A stretch of 64,000 nucleotides of DNA from Flavobacterium sp. GSB-24 (GCF_027924665.1 NZ_AP027043.1:3782001-3846000); one strand, 5' to 3'; shown: positions 50,804 to 59,210, counted from the first letter of the stretch. A program made the numbers and translations. The notes: generated by a model from the letters alone, not told the origin.

Positions 50804-52237
50804 ATGAAAAAAAATCTTCTAACTCTTTTGTTGCTTTTTAGTCTTTCTATTATTGCTCAGCAAAATTTAGCCGATAAAGCCATTTTTAAAGCTATGGATA
50901 AGACAGCATCAATATTATTAGAAAAATCAAAAACTAATTCAATCTCAATTGGTGTTGTCAATAATGGGAAAACTTTTACCAGACATTATGGAGAAATTGA
51001 TAAAAACAAAGAAAATAAAGCTGATAATAACACTGTTTTTGAAATTGCATCGATCACTAAATTATTTACCGGTTTACTTACAGCTCAAGCTGTATTAGAG
51101 GGAAAACTAAATCTCAACGACGACATTAGAAAATATCTCACTGGGATTTATCCAAATTTAGAATATAACGGTACTCCAATTACGATTAAAGATTTAGTTT
51201 CTTTTAGAACTGGTTTTAACAGAGATCTTCCAGATACGGATGAATTAAGAAAAAATCGAAACGACAGCAGTTACTTGGCTTTTAAAAAGCTGGACGAATC
51301 TTACAGTCGTGAAAAGTTCTTTGAAGATCTTAAAACCATTAAATTAGACACCTTGCCAGGAACTAAATTTAAATACAGTAACGGAAGTCTAAATTTGACA
51401 GCTCATATTTTAGAAAACGTCTATCACAAAGATTATGAAACACTTCTTAAAGAGAATATATTTTCAAAATTGGACATGAAATCAACTGGAATTAATTTAG
51501 ATTCAGACATAGTTATTGCAAATGGTTACAATCTAAAAGGAGTATTAATGCCGAGAATTTCAGATAATCTTTGGGGCGCTGCTGGAAGGTTAAAAACTAC
51601 TTTAGGTGACTTAACTAAATTTATTGCTTACGAACTAAATACAAAAAATAAAATTGTTCAGGAATCGCAGCGAAATCTCTTAAACAGTATCACAACTTGG
51701 AACGGCTATTTTTGGGATTATATTCAGGTAGAGGAAAATGGTCAAAACTGCTGGAAACACGGTGGTGCATTTGGTACTCAAAACATGTTGATTGTTTATC
51801 CAGAAAGGAAACTTGGATTATCGATCATTGTAAATATAAGCGATGAAAACACAGCAAATGCATTAGGAGAAGCCATGATACGATTGTCAAATGATTTACT
51901 TAGTGCATACAAAAAACAAACTGGTATTTATGGATATAAAATAATTAATAACAATGTTGTTTTTAGTTATGAACATGATAAAAATTTAAACTCAAATCTT
52001 ATTAAAAGTATATCGATTGCAGGTTCATTCAATAATTGGAACCCCAATGATAAAAACTATCAATTGATTCAAAAAAGCAAAAACACCTTTGAGTTATCGA
52101 TTCCAAAAGCTAATTTTGAGAAAGACAAGACACATTTTTTTAAATTTGTAATTAATAAATCTGGCTGGATTGAAGCTCCTCAAAATGTAATAAACAGAGA
52201 AGCAGATGGCGATAAAAACTTAATTCTTAAAATTTAA
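50804..52237 (+). CDS. Exported serine hydrolase (class C beta-lactamase/PBP4 family) with C-terminal carbohydrate-binding-like domain
   Basis: A 477-residue protein with a signal peptide (about residues 1-19, ending SIIAQ). The serine beta-lactamase fold has S83-I-T-K86, Y191-S-N193 and H319-G-G in the order expected for the family; HGG replaces the usual KTG, as in many esterase/D-peptidase members. After about residue 395 a separate domain begins (ISIAGSFNNWNPND at about 404-417, FFKFVINKSGWIEAP), which resembles AMPK/CBM48-type or E-set modules. It lies 72 bases after the M56 gene and may be its target or effector. The substrate is unknown. Confidence 0.85.
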   Translation: MKKNLLTLLLLFSLSIIAQQNLADKAIFKAMDKTASILLEKSKTNSISIGVVNNGKTFTRHYGEIDKNKENKADNNTVFEIASITKLFTGLLTAQAVLEGKLNLNDDIRKYLTGIYPNLEYNGTPITIKDLVSFRTGFNRDLPDTDELRKNRNDSSYLAFKKLDESYSREKFFEDLKTIKLDTLPGTKFKYSNGSLNLTAHILENVYHKDYETLLKENIFSKLDMKSTGINLDSDIVIANGYNLKGVLMPRISDNLWGAAGRLKTTLGDLTKFIAYELNTKNKIVQESQRNLLNSITTWNGYFWDYIQVEENGQNCWKHGGAFGTQNMLIVYPERKLGLSIIVNISDENTANALGEAMIRLSNDLLSAYKKQTGIYGYKIINNNVVFSYEHDKNLNSNLIKSISIAGSFNNWNPNDKNYQLIQKSKNTFELSIPKANFEKDKTHFFKFVINKSGWIEAPQNVINREADGDKNLILKI

Positions 52238-52256
52238 ATTACATAATTTACACCTT

Positions 52257-52290
52257 AAAGACTTTGGTTTAAACCCAAAGTCTTTTTTTT
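52257..52290 (+). terminator. Strong terminator after the serine hydrolase gene
   Basis: AAAGACTTTGG (52257-52267) and CCAAAGTCTTT (52275-52285) form a perfect stem with a 7-base loop and a T-run. Confidence 0.9.
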
Positions 52291-52291
52291 A

Positions 52292-52299
52292 TATCTTTG
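52292..52299 (+). promoter_or_regulatory. -7 promoter box (TATCTTTG)
   Basis: TATCTTTG begins right after the terminator T-run and precedes the ATG at 52315 by 15 bases. Confidence 0.55.
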
Positions 52300-52314
52300 A
52301 AGAAACAATATACT

Positions 52315-52458
52315 ATGTATAAATTCTTAGCCAAACTCAATAAAATCTTAATGCCAAGTTTTACCAAACAAGGTTTAGATATTTCAAAAGCAAAAAAATG
52401 GCAAATGGCTATTATTGGTTATCGTGCATACGTAACAAAGCGTGCACTAGATAAGTAG
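52315..52458 (+). CDS. 47-residue conserved-looking small basic protein
   Basis: ATG 52315 to TAG 52458 encodes 47 residues: MYKFLAKLNKILMPSFTKQG, then DISKAKKWQMAIIGYRAYVT and a short end KRALDK. It sits between a strong terminator and its own TATCTTTG box, so it is a one-gene unit, possibly extending into the exporter gene. From memory, small proteins of this pattern are widespread in Flavobacteriaceae and often carry an unsupported SsrA-binding-protein label. It is far too short to be SmpB. The basic, amphipathic composition suggests membrane-surface or nucleic-acid contact. Confidence 0.7.
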   Translation: MYKFLAKLNKILMPSFTKQGLDISKAKKWQMAIIGYRAYVTKRALDK

Positions 52459-52514
52459 CCATTAGATCGTTTTGTTTATCACACAGAAAAGAATCTTTTT
52501 CTGTATCATCATAT

Positions 52515-53360
52515 ATGAAAAATAAAGAAATAAACCTCCCTCCTGTTCCAGCAGTATTATTAGCAATTATTAGTGTACAGTGTGGTGCTGCAATTGCAAA
52601 AACACTTTTTCCTGCAATTGGAGCTGCGGGAACAGCATCGATACGTATTGGTGTTTCAGCATTAATTTTATTATTAGCTTACCGTCCCAACTTAAAAGCA
52701 ATTACGGCAGATCAATGGAAAATTGTGATTCCTTATGGTTTATCATTAGGTGCCATGAATTTAATTTTTTATTTTGCTATTGAAAGAATTCCAATCGGAT
52801 TAGCTGTTACCTTAGAATTTGTTGGACCGCTCCTCCTTGCTATAGCTGGATCAAAACGCTTAGTAGATTATTGCTGGGTTTTGCTTGCTGCAATAGGCAT
52901 TTTACTAATTGCGCCTTGGACAAATGATCGTCTAGATCCTTTAGGTATTTTATGCGCGCTTTTGGCTGGAGCATTTTGGACTGCTTATATTGTATTAGGA
53001 GGAAAAATTTCAAAAATAATGAACGGCGGGCAAGCCGTTTCTACAGGAATGCTATTTGCAGCAATTTTAATTTTACCATTTGGTTTTATAGAAAACGGAT
53101 TAGCAAATCTAACTCCAAAACTCTTCGGAATGGGAGTTGCGCTTGCACTTTTATCTAGTGCTATTCCTTTTACTTTAGAGATGAAAGCCTTAGGTCAGCT
53201 TCCGCCGCGTACATTTAGTATTTTAATGAGTTTAGAACCTGCAGCAGCTTCTATTTGCGCTTTTATTTTTCTTCAGGAAAGTTTAAGTTTTTATGAAATT
53301 TTAGCAGTTGTTTGTGTTGTAATTGCATCTGCAGGAAGCACCTTGACTGCTAAAAAGTAA
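52515..53360 (+). CDS. EamA/DMT-family transporter, RhtA-like
   Basis: A 281-residue protein with ten hydrophobic helices in two EamA repeats. The pattern VPAVLLAIISVQCGAAIAKT, FPAIGAAGTASIRIGVSALI, GLAVTLEFVGPLLLAI and LPPRTFSILMSLEPAAAS is close to RhtA/YbiF (threonine/homoserine exporter), including the LEFVGPL and MSLEPA stretches. The substrate is inferred to be amino acids. It lies 56 bases after the small-protein gene on the same strand. Confidence 0.92.
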   Translation: MKNKEINLPPVPAVLLAIISVQCGAAIAKTLFPAIGAAGTASIRIGVSALILLLAYRPNLKAITADQWKIVIPYGLSLGAMNLIFYFAIERIPIGLAVTLEFVGPLLLAIAGSKRLVDYCWVLLAAIGILLIAPWTNDRLDPLGILCALLAGAFWTAYIVLGGKISKIMNGGQAVSTGMLFAAILILPFGFIENGLANLTPKLFGMGVALALLSSAIPFTLEMKALGQLPPRTFSILMSLEPAAASICAFIFLQESLSFYEILAVVCVVIASAGSTLTAKK

Positions 53361-53381
53361 TTTAAAAAATCTCAAAAATTA

Positions 53382-53421
53382 AAATTCCAAATCCCAATTT
53401 AAAACTTGGAATTTGGAATTT
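53382..53421. terminator. Bidirectional terminator hairpin
   Basis: AAATTCCAAATCCCAA and TTGGAATTTGGAATTT pair with two mismatches between the convergent exporter and fasciclin genes, with A/T runs outside. Confidence 0.65.
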
Positions 53422-53446
53422 AGGATTTTGAAATTTAATTTATGTA

Positions 53447-54001
53447 TTAATTTTTTGGAAGTAATACAGCATCTACAACATGAATTACACCATTTGATTG
53501 ATTCACATCTGCAATTGTTACTTTAGCTTTATTTCCGTTTTCATCTGTAATATATAGATCTTTACCTTTCATCCAAGCAGTAAGAGTTCCACCGCTAACA
53601 GTTTTAATAGTTGCTTTTCCTTTTCCATCTTTAATTGCTTTTGCAATATCTGCCGAATTCCATTTCCCAGAAGCAACATGATAGGTCAAGATAGTTTGTA
53701 GTTTCTTTTTGTTTTCTGGTTTCAATAAAGTTTCGACAGTTCCTTTTGGTAATTTATTAAAAGCTTCGTTTGTTGGAGCAAAAACAGTAAATGGACCTTT
53801 GCCTTGTAAAGTCTCAACTAAATCAGCAGCTTTTACTGCTGCAACCAATGTCGTATGATCTTTTGAATTAACGGCATTTTCAATAATATTTTTATTTGGG
53901 TACATTGCTGCTCCACCTACCATTACTGTTTTTTGAGCAAAAGATGTAAATCCGAATGCTAAAGCAAAAACTGCTGAAGCTAAAAATTTTCTAGTTTTCA
54001 T
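53447..54001 (-). CDS. Exported fasciclin (FAS1) domain protein
   Basis: A 184-residue protein with a signal peptide (about residues 1-22, ending TSFAQK) and one FAS1 domain. It has DHTTLVAAVKAADLVETLQG, GPFTVFAPTNEAFNKLPKGT (the H1 motif), TILTYHVASGKW (YH motif) and the C-terminal NGVIHVVDAVLLP (H2 motif). FAS1 proteins mediate adhesion or cell-surface interaction; the partner is unknown. Single-domain and compact, typical for Bacteroidota. Confidence 0.95.
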   Translation of the reverse strand: MKTRKFLASAVFALAFGFTSFAQKTVMVGGAAMYPNKNIIENAVNSKDHTTLVAAVKAADLVETLQGKGPFTVFAPTNEAFNKLPKGTVETLLKPENKKKLQTILTYHVASGKWNSADIAKAIKDGKGKATIKTVSGGTLTAWMKGKDLYITDENGNKAKVTIADVNQSNGVIHVVDAVLLPKN

Positions 54002-54211
54002 AATTATTTTTTTAAGTTATAATGACATTTACGGGGATATATTTCTTTTGGTTTTATAAAAAATGAAAATAATTTAAAATAATATTAAAATATTCTCAAA
54101 ACACATTGTAAAACAGCTTATTAATGATAAAAAAAATATTTTACTTTTTTTATTATTTACAGAATAACGAATCCTTTTTATTATTAAATTTAGATTCAAA
54201 ACCTCTTTATT

Positions 54212-54733
54212 ATGAAAAATCTACCTCAAAAAGTAAGAAGTAAAAAACTAAGTTCTAGAGTTGATTTAACTGCAATGGTCAGCGTTTCTTTTTTGCTGAT
54301 TATATTTTTTATGTTGGTTGGTGAATTATCAAAGCCAAAAGGATTGGATTTAGCAAAAGGAAATGACTGCTGCGACTGCCCAGTTCCGGATCTTGTAGAA
54401 AATAGAACATTTACAATTATACTAGGCCCAGATAACAAATTGATTTTTTATGCAGGACTTTTAGAAACTCCAATAATAGAACCACAATTAACAAACTATG
54501 GCAAAGATGGTATTCGTAAAAAAATAACAACTTATAATAATTCAGCATTAAAATACTCTGAACAAATAGGAAAACCAGGAAGAGGAATTTCTGTTATTAT
54601 AAAACCAACAAAGAAATCTAATTACGGAAATCTTATAGATATTCTTGAAGAATTAGAAATAGCAAACATAAATTCGTATGCTATTGTTCCTGAATTTACG
54701 CCAAAAGAAACCAAATTATTAGCGTCAAAATAA
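54212..54733 (+). CDS. exbD: Orphan ExbD/TolR-like protein lacking the key Asp
   Basis: A 173-residue protein with a short cytosolic start, one helix at about residues 21-37 (AMVSVSFLLIIFFMLVG) and a periplasmic domain. The pattern VDLTAMVSVSFLLIIFFML aligns with ExbD/TolR, but where ExbD has the functional Asp of the helix there is Ser24. A Cys cluster (CCDC, residues 53-56) follows. No exbB, tonB or tolQ gene lies nearby. This is probably a Bacteroidota-specific accessory form; energy coupling cannot be assumed. Confidence 0.85.
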   Translation: MKNLPQKVRSKKLSSRVDLTAMVSVSFLLIIFFMLVGELSKPKGLDLAKGNDCCDCPVPDLVENRTFTIILGPDNKLIFYAGLLETPIIEPQLTNYGKDGIRKKITTYNNSALKYSEQIGKPGRGISVIIKPTKKSNYGNLIDILEELEIANINSYAIVPEFTPKETKLLASK

Positions 54734-54765
54734 ATAATCAACTTCATTCATATTTAATTTCTCAA

Positions 54766-54850
54766 TGTCACATTGAGCAAAGTAGACGTGCATCAAGATG
54801 TTCGCTTAAAACAGCAAAAGAAACATGACATGAAACTTGAAACCTAAAAC
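54766..54850. repeat. Degenerate GAGCAAAGTAGAC and CTTGAAAC repeat fragments
   Basis: GTCACATTGAGCAAAGTAGA resembles the 3394 copy of the inverted repeat, and GACATGAAACTTGAAACC matches the GTTTCAAG family in reverse. Located between the convergent exbD-like and rpsA genes. Confidence 0.5.
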
Positions 54851-54863
54851 AAAATAACAAAAA

Positions 54864-54889
54864 AAAGTCCCACATTGCTGTGGGACTTT
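54864..54889 (-). terminator. Terminator after rpsA
   Basis: AAAGTCCCACA and TGTGGGACTTT pair perfectly with a 4-base loop; the A-run at 54861-54866 gives a U-tract on the minus strand. Confidence 0.85.
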
Positions 54890-54910
54890 CTATTTAGAGG
54901 AAACTAAGAA

Positions 54911-56689
54911 TTATTTTTTCTCAGTTTTTTCCATTTTAGCTTTTAAAGCAGCTAATACATCATTGTTATCTCCTAAAGTTGCAGCTGGTGCATTAGTAGT
55001 AGAGTTAGATGAAGTATTTTCAGTTGCAGCTTTCACATTTTTCTCTTCTTCTTCACGGAAGATAGCAGTGTGAGAAGCAACTACTCTTTTGAATTCTTTG
55101 TTGAATTCAATTACTTTGAAATCAGCAGTATCACCTTTTTTCAATTTCTTTCCGTCTTCTTTTTCAAGGTGACGAGTAGGAATGAAAGCAACGATATCAT
55201 CTCCGAATTCTACAGTAGCTCCTTTGTCAACGATTTCAGAAATTTCACCATTGTGGATAGTTCCTACAGCGAAAGAATCTTCGTATTGATCCCAAGGATT
55301 AGCAGTAGTTTGTTTGTGACCTAAAGATAATTTACGTCCTTCAACATCTAATTCTAATACAACTACATCAAGTTTTTCACCAACATTTACAAATTCAGAT
55401 GGGTGTTTGATTTTCTTAGTCCAAGAAAGGTCAGAAATGTAGATTAATCCATCAATTCCTTCTTCTAATTCTACGAAAATACCAAAGTTTGTAAAGTTTC
55501 TAACGATACCTGTATGTTTAGAACCTACTGGGTATTTAGAAGTGATATCAGTCCATGGATCTTGAGTTAATTGTTTGATACCTAATGACATTTTACGATC
55601 ATCTCTATCTAAAGTTAAGATAACAGCTTCAACAACATCTCCAACTTTTACGAAATCTTGAGCAGAACGTAAATGAGTTGACCATGACATTTCAGAAACG
55701 TGGATTAAACCTTCAACACCTTCAGCAACTTCGATGAAAGCACCGTAATCAGCGATTACAACTACTTTACCTTTAACTTTATCACCAACAGTTAAGTTAG
55801 CATCTAAAGCGTCCCATGGGTGAGCGTTTAATTGTTTCAATCCTAATTGAATTCTTGTTTTCTCATCATCGAAATCAAGGATTACAACGTTTAATTTTTG
55901 GTCTAATTCAAGAACTTCACTTGGGTGGTTGATTCTACTCCAAGAAAGGTCAGTAATGTGAATTAATCCGTCAACACCACCTAAGTCAATGAACACACCA
56001 TAAGAAGTAATGTTTTTAACAACACCTTCTAATACTTGTCCTTTTTGTAATTGACCGATGATTTCTTTTTTCTGTACTTCAATATCAGCCTCGATAAGAG
56101 CTTTATGAGATACAACTACGTTTTTGAATTCGTGGTTGATTTTTACCACTTTGAATTCCATCATTTTGTTTACATATACATCGTAGTCTCTAATTGGCTT
56201 AACGTCAATTTGAGATCCTGGTAAGAACGCCTCGATACCGAATACGTCAACAATCATACCTCCTTTAGTTCTACATTTAACAAAACCGTTAACGATTTCT
56301 CCAGTTTCATTAGCTGCAATAACTCTATCCCAAGATTTGATAGTACGTGCTTTTCTGTGAGATAATACTAATTGACCTGTTTTATCCTCACGGATGTCAA
56401 TTAATACTTCTACTTTGTCACCTACTTTTAAATTTGGGTTGTAACGAAATTCGTTTAAAGAAATAACACCTTCAGATTTAGCATTGATATCAACGATAAC
56501 GTCTCTATCTGTAATTCTAACAACAACTCCTTCAACTACTTCTTCTTGATCTGTAGCGATGAAAGTTTTTGATACTAGTTCTTCAAACTCTTGTAAGTTT
56601 TTCTCATCTACTGCATCAATTCCTTCTTGGAAGTTATGCCAGTTAAAATTTGCTAAAAACTCTTCTTGTGATTTTGTTTGTTCAGACAT
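54911..56689 (-). CDS. rpsA: 30S ribosomal protein S1
   Basis: A 592-residue protein with six S1 OB-fold repeats. The clearest are SYGVFIDLGGVDGLIHITDL, DYGAFIEVAEGVEGLIHVSE and NFGIFVELEEGIDGLIYISD; three flanking, more diverged ones complete the six. S1 binds mRNA on the small subunit and helps unfold structured starts; that matters in Bacteroidota, where Shine-Dalgarno sequences are weak. The C-terminal tail is acidic and Asn/Ala/Thr-rich (TTNAPAATLGDNNDVLAALK). Its promoter at 56809-56838 on the minus strand matches consensus with a 19-base spacer. Confidence 0.97.
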   Translation of the reverse strand: MSEQTKSQEEFLANFNWHNFQEGIDAVDEKNLQEFEELVSKTFIATDQEEVVEGVVVRITDRDVIVDINAKSEGVISLNEFRYNPNLKVGDKVEVLIDIREDKTGQLVLSHRKARTIKSWDRVIAANETGEIVNGFVKCRTKGGMIVDVFGIEAFLPGSQIDVKPIRDYDVYVNKMMEFKVVKINHEFKNVVVSHKALIEADIEVQKKEIIGQLQKGQVLEGVVKNITSYGVFIDLGGVDGLIHITDLSWSRINHPSEVLELDQKLNVVILDFDDEKTRIQLGLKQLNAHPWDALDANLTVGDKVKGKVVVIADYGAFIEVAEGVEGLIHVSEMSWSTHLRSAQDFVKVGDVVEAVILTLDRDDRKMSLGIKQLTQDPWTDITSKYPVGSKHTGIVRNFTNFGIFVELEEGIDGLIYISDLSWTKKIKHPSEFVNVGEKLDVVVLELDVEGRKLSLGHKQTTANPWDQYEDSFAVGTIHNGEISEIVDKGATVEFGDDIVAFIPTRHLEKEDGKKLKKGDTADFKVIEFNKEFKRVVASHTAIFREEEEKNVKAATENTSSNSTTNAPAATLGDNNDVLAALKAKMEKTEKK

Positions 56690-56808
56690 GCTGATAAAAA
56701 AATTTGTATTCTGTTTTTCTCGAGTTTCTCTATGCGATAGAAAATACAGAAGTTGTTTTACATAAATGGTTGATTCCTAATGGAAACTCTTCTCTGCCAA
56801 AAGGACTG

Positions 56809-56838
56809 CAAAATTAATACATTTTTCTGAATTAACAA
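56809..56838 (-). promoter_or_regulatory. Full Bacteroidota promoter: TTG-N19-TAATTTTG (rpsA)
   Basis: On the minus strand TTG (56838-56836), 19 bases, then TAATTTTG (56816-56809). The rpsA ATG is about 120 bases downstream, leaving a long leader that could carry translational control. Confidence 0.72.
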
Positions 56839-56918
56839 AATAAATCCGATTGATTGTTAGGCAATTATTCGAGAGCAGAAAATTTTGTTTTTTTTCAAGA
56901 CTTCACATGTTTTTAACC

Positions 56919-57596
56919 TTAAGAAAATAAATACCAATTATATAAAAGTTCCTTAAGCGTATCAAATACTTCTTTCATGGTGTAAAGAAAATAGATACTT
57001 CCTAAAATTAAAAATGGAAGGCGTTTGTTTTTATCCTTTAGTGCAAAAGAAAGAGTGATTGGTACAATTGACCAAAATAACAAACTAGGATAATTAATTG
57101 ACTTGTAAAACTTATAAAAAACTTCTGAATTAATAAACTCTGCGGCAACTTTATAGATTAATACATTAATCAATGTAGAAATTAATACGAGCTGAATTAT
57201 AGAATCTGCATTTGAACAATCCTCATCTTTAGATTCAAATTTTGGATTTTCACCGTATTCATTTTTTTGCGAATCACCATTTAAAATCAATAAAATAAAT
57301 AACCAAATTCCACCAAAAAAAGGAATTAAACACAATAAAATCATCCAGCCGCTTTTGCCAACATCGTGAAGACGTCTAACAGTTACAGCAATACTTGGGA
57401 CAAATGAAGTGACAGCATATAATATGCAAAACCACCCGAAAGGAAAGAAATTTAAACTTAAACGAAAAATCGCATCTGTTATAAATAGTATTGTTGCAAA
57501 ACTAAAATTATAAAGCGAAAACATCCAATATTCACTTCTTCGTGCTCTGCCTTCAAAATTGAAGTAGTCCCTAAAAACTTTTAAATACCAGCTCAT
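56919..57596 (-). CDS. DUF805 membrane protein
   Basis: A 225-residue protein starting MSWYLKVFRDYFNFEGRARR, which is typical of DUF805 (YhaH-like). The family core SEYWMFSLYNFSF, VTSFVPSIAVTVRRLHDVGK and GWMILLCLIPFFGGIWLFIL is present. Two additional helices near the C-terminus (about residues 140-200) extend it beyond the usual 120-150 residues. Function unknown. It is separated from rpsA and the next gene by AT-rich gaps. Confidence 0.9.
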   Translation of the reverse strand: MSWYLKVFRDYFNFEGRARRSEYWMFSLYNFSFATILFITDAIFRLSLNFFPFGWFCILYAVTSFVPSIAVTVRRLHDVGKSGWMILLCLIPFFGGIWLFILLILNGDSQKNEYGENPKFESKDEDCSNADSIIQLVLISTLINVLIYKVAAEFINSEVFYKFYKSINYPSLLFWSIVPITLSFALKDKNKRLPFLILGSIYFLYTMKEVFDTLKELLYNWYLFS

Positions 57597-57744
57597 ATAA
57601 TCTATCTATAAAAATACAAATATATAGTATTTTTCTTATATTTTTAAATGATTAATATTTAGTTTTAGTAAAAAAAGAACTTAACAAATGGAGAATGATG
57701 AATTAAAATAAAATAGCCTATAGTTTTACAATTTATCTAGTTAC

Positions 57745-58467
57745 TTACGCGAAAAAATTATTCCAAAAAACTATTAAAAAACAAATTAAAGAAAACAAAA
57801 CCACCAACAAAGTAGAATAAAAGAAAAGAAGCCTTCTTTTACCATACTGAATCACAAAAGTTTCAGGATCGATAAAATGCTTTATGAAAACAATAGGAGA
57901 AATTTTTAACTCAGGTTTGAAATGTTTAACACCTAGCAAAAAAGTCCGAATTAATTGTATTCTATTATAATAGAATGCATAAAAAATATGATTTCCCTGA
58001 AAAATTTCTTTAATCATTACTTCCTCTTTATTAACTAAAATATAGAAACAGAAATATGCACGAATCCCTCTAAGTGGATACTCTATCGTAATGTCATATA
58101 AATCATTTCCAAAGCCTGGTGTGTGTATTTTCTTTTTTACAAAGTTTTTCCAAGCTATAGTTTTAACAACTTTCTTATTAAATTTATTATAATAGTGAAT
58201 ACCTTTTTCATCAATACTTATTGCTGTGTATATCCTCTTCCAAACATCAACTGCATGAACTATAATAAAAATAGTGGTTACTAAAAGCAGTATCGTAATA
58301 CATACTGCCGCTAAAACATTATTCTCATTTAAAAAAACAAATACAGATGCGACAAGCAATACAAGAGGCAATATAAATAACCCTCCAATACTATAATTTA
58401 TTACTGTTAGCGGAATCGATGTTATGGGTTCAAAAGGAGGTAAACTATTCTTTTTACTTTTTTTCAT
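57745..58467 (-). CDS. LPPF-motif membrane protein, paralogue A
   Basis: A 240-residue protein starting at ATG 58467 (MKKSKKNSLPPFEPITSIPL). Two N-terminal helices (about residues 24-45 and 58-80) are followed by a soluble domain with IDEKGIHYYNKFNKKVVKTI and IQLIRTFLLGVKHFKPELKI, then a C-terminal helix (FFYSTLLVVLFSLICFLIVF). Paralogues at 58467-59210 and 61023-61749 share the LPPF start, the DEKGI-YxNKFN stretch, the RTFLLG-KH motif and the ETF region. The fold suggests a membrane-tethered PH-like domain. I know no function. It overlaps paralogue B by one base (TGATG). Confidence 0.7.
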   Translation of the reverse strand: MKKSKKNSLPPFEPITSIPLTVINYSIGGLFILPLVLLVASVFVFLNENNVLAAVCITILLLVTTIFIIVHAVDVWKRIYTAISIDEKGIHYYNKFNKKVVKTIAWKNFVKKKIHTPGFGNDLYDITIEYPLRGIRAYFCFYILVNKEEVMIKEIFQGNHIFYAFYYNRIQLIRTFLLGVKHFKPELKISPIVFIKHFIDPETFVIQYGKRRLLFFYSTLLVVLFSLICFLIVFWNNFFA

Positions 58468-59210
58468 CAACAACAATGATTTAAGTTTGACATTATGATA
58501 AAAAACAAAACCAATCCAACAATCAACAATATTAAAAAGGCTAATACCATAGCGTTATCCCTTTTAGCGTAATCAATCTTAAAAGTTTCTGGATTAATAA
58601 AGTACAACCCGTAAGCATGAGGATGAATTCTTATATCTGGTCTAAAATGTCTTAACCCTAATAATAAACTTCGAACAAGTTCTAATCTATTTGAATAAAA
58701 CATATTAAAAATATGTTTTCCTTGAAATGTTTCTTTATGAAGCAATACTGTTCCGTTTTTTTGCGTAAACCAGTAAAATCTTAGAGCTCCTTTATTATTT
58801 ACAACCTGTGAAGCAACGTCATAGTTAAAATAATTTGAATCGGTTCTCCTATTCAAAAAATACACCGAACCTTCGAATTTGTCTATCGATTCAAAATCTT
58901 CCCAATTTATCTCTTCGATTATTTGCCCTTTAAATTTGTTGAAATACTTAATCCCTTTTTGATCAATCGTTATTGTAGTATAACTTAATGTTCTTTTAAT
59001 ATAAACTACACTTATTAAAATAAGAGGAATATTTAAAAATATTAGTATAAAAAGTGACTCTTCTCCTATATCTACTAAAAACAAAATAAAGAACAACAAC
59101 CCAAAAGAAATTATCAAAACAAATAACGTCATGATGCTATAACTATAACTAGCCAGTTTCGATGTTATTGAAGTTATAGGCTTAAAGGGTGGTAAATTTT
59201 GCTGGTTCAT
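58467..59210 (-). CDS. LPPF-motif membrane protein, paralogue B
   Basis: A 247-residue protein with the same layout as paralogue A: start NQQNLPPFKPITSITSKLAS, two helices, a soluble domain (IDQKGIKYFNKFKGQIIEEI, LELVRSLLLGLRHFRPDIRI) and a final helix (VLAFLILLIVGLVLFFIIM). Its stop TGA overlaps the ATG of paralogue A, so the two are read from one mRNA and probably interact or act together. Function unknown. Confidence 0.7.
   Translation of the reverse strand: MNQQNLPPFKPITSITSKLASYSYSIMTLFVLIISFGLLFFILFLVDIGEESLFILIFLNIPLILISVVYIKRTLSYTTITIDQKGIKYFNKFKGQIIEEINWEDFESIDKFEGSVYFLNRRTDSNYFNYDVASQVVNNKGALRFYWFTQKNGTVLLHKETFQGKHIFNMFYSNRLELVRSLLLGLRHFRPDIRIHPHAYGLYFINPETFKIDYAKRDNAMVLAFLILLIVGLVLFFIIMSNLNHCC

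Noticed and set aside
52315..52458. SmpB (SsrA-binding protein) assignment for the small protein
   Set aside because: SmpB is about 150 residues with a conserved OB fold; this 47-residue peptide cannot be SmpB.
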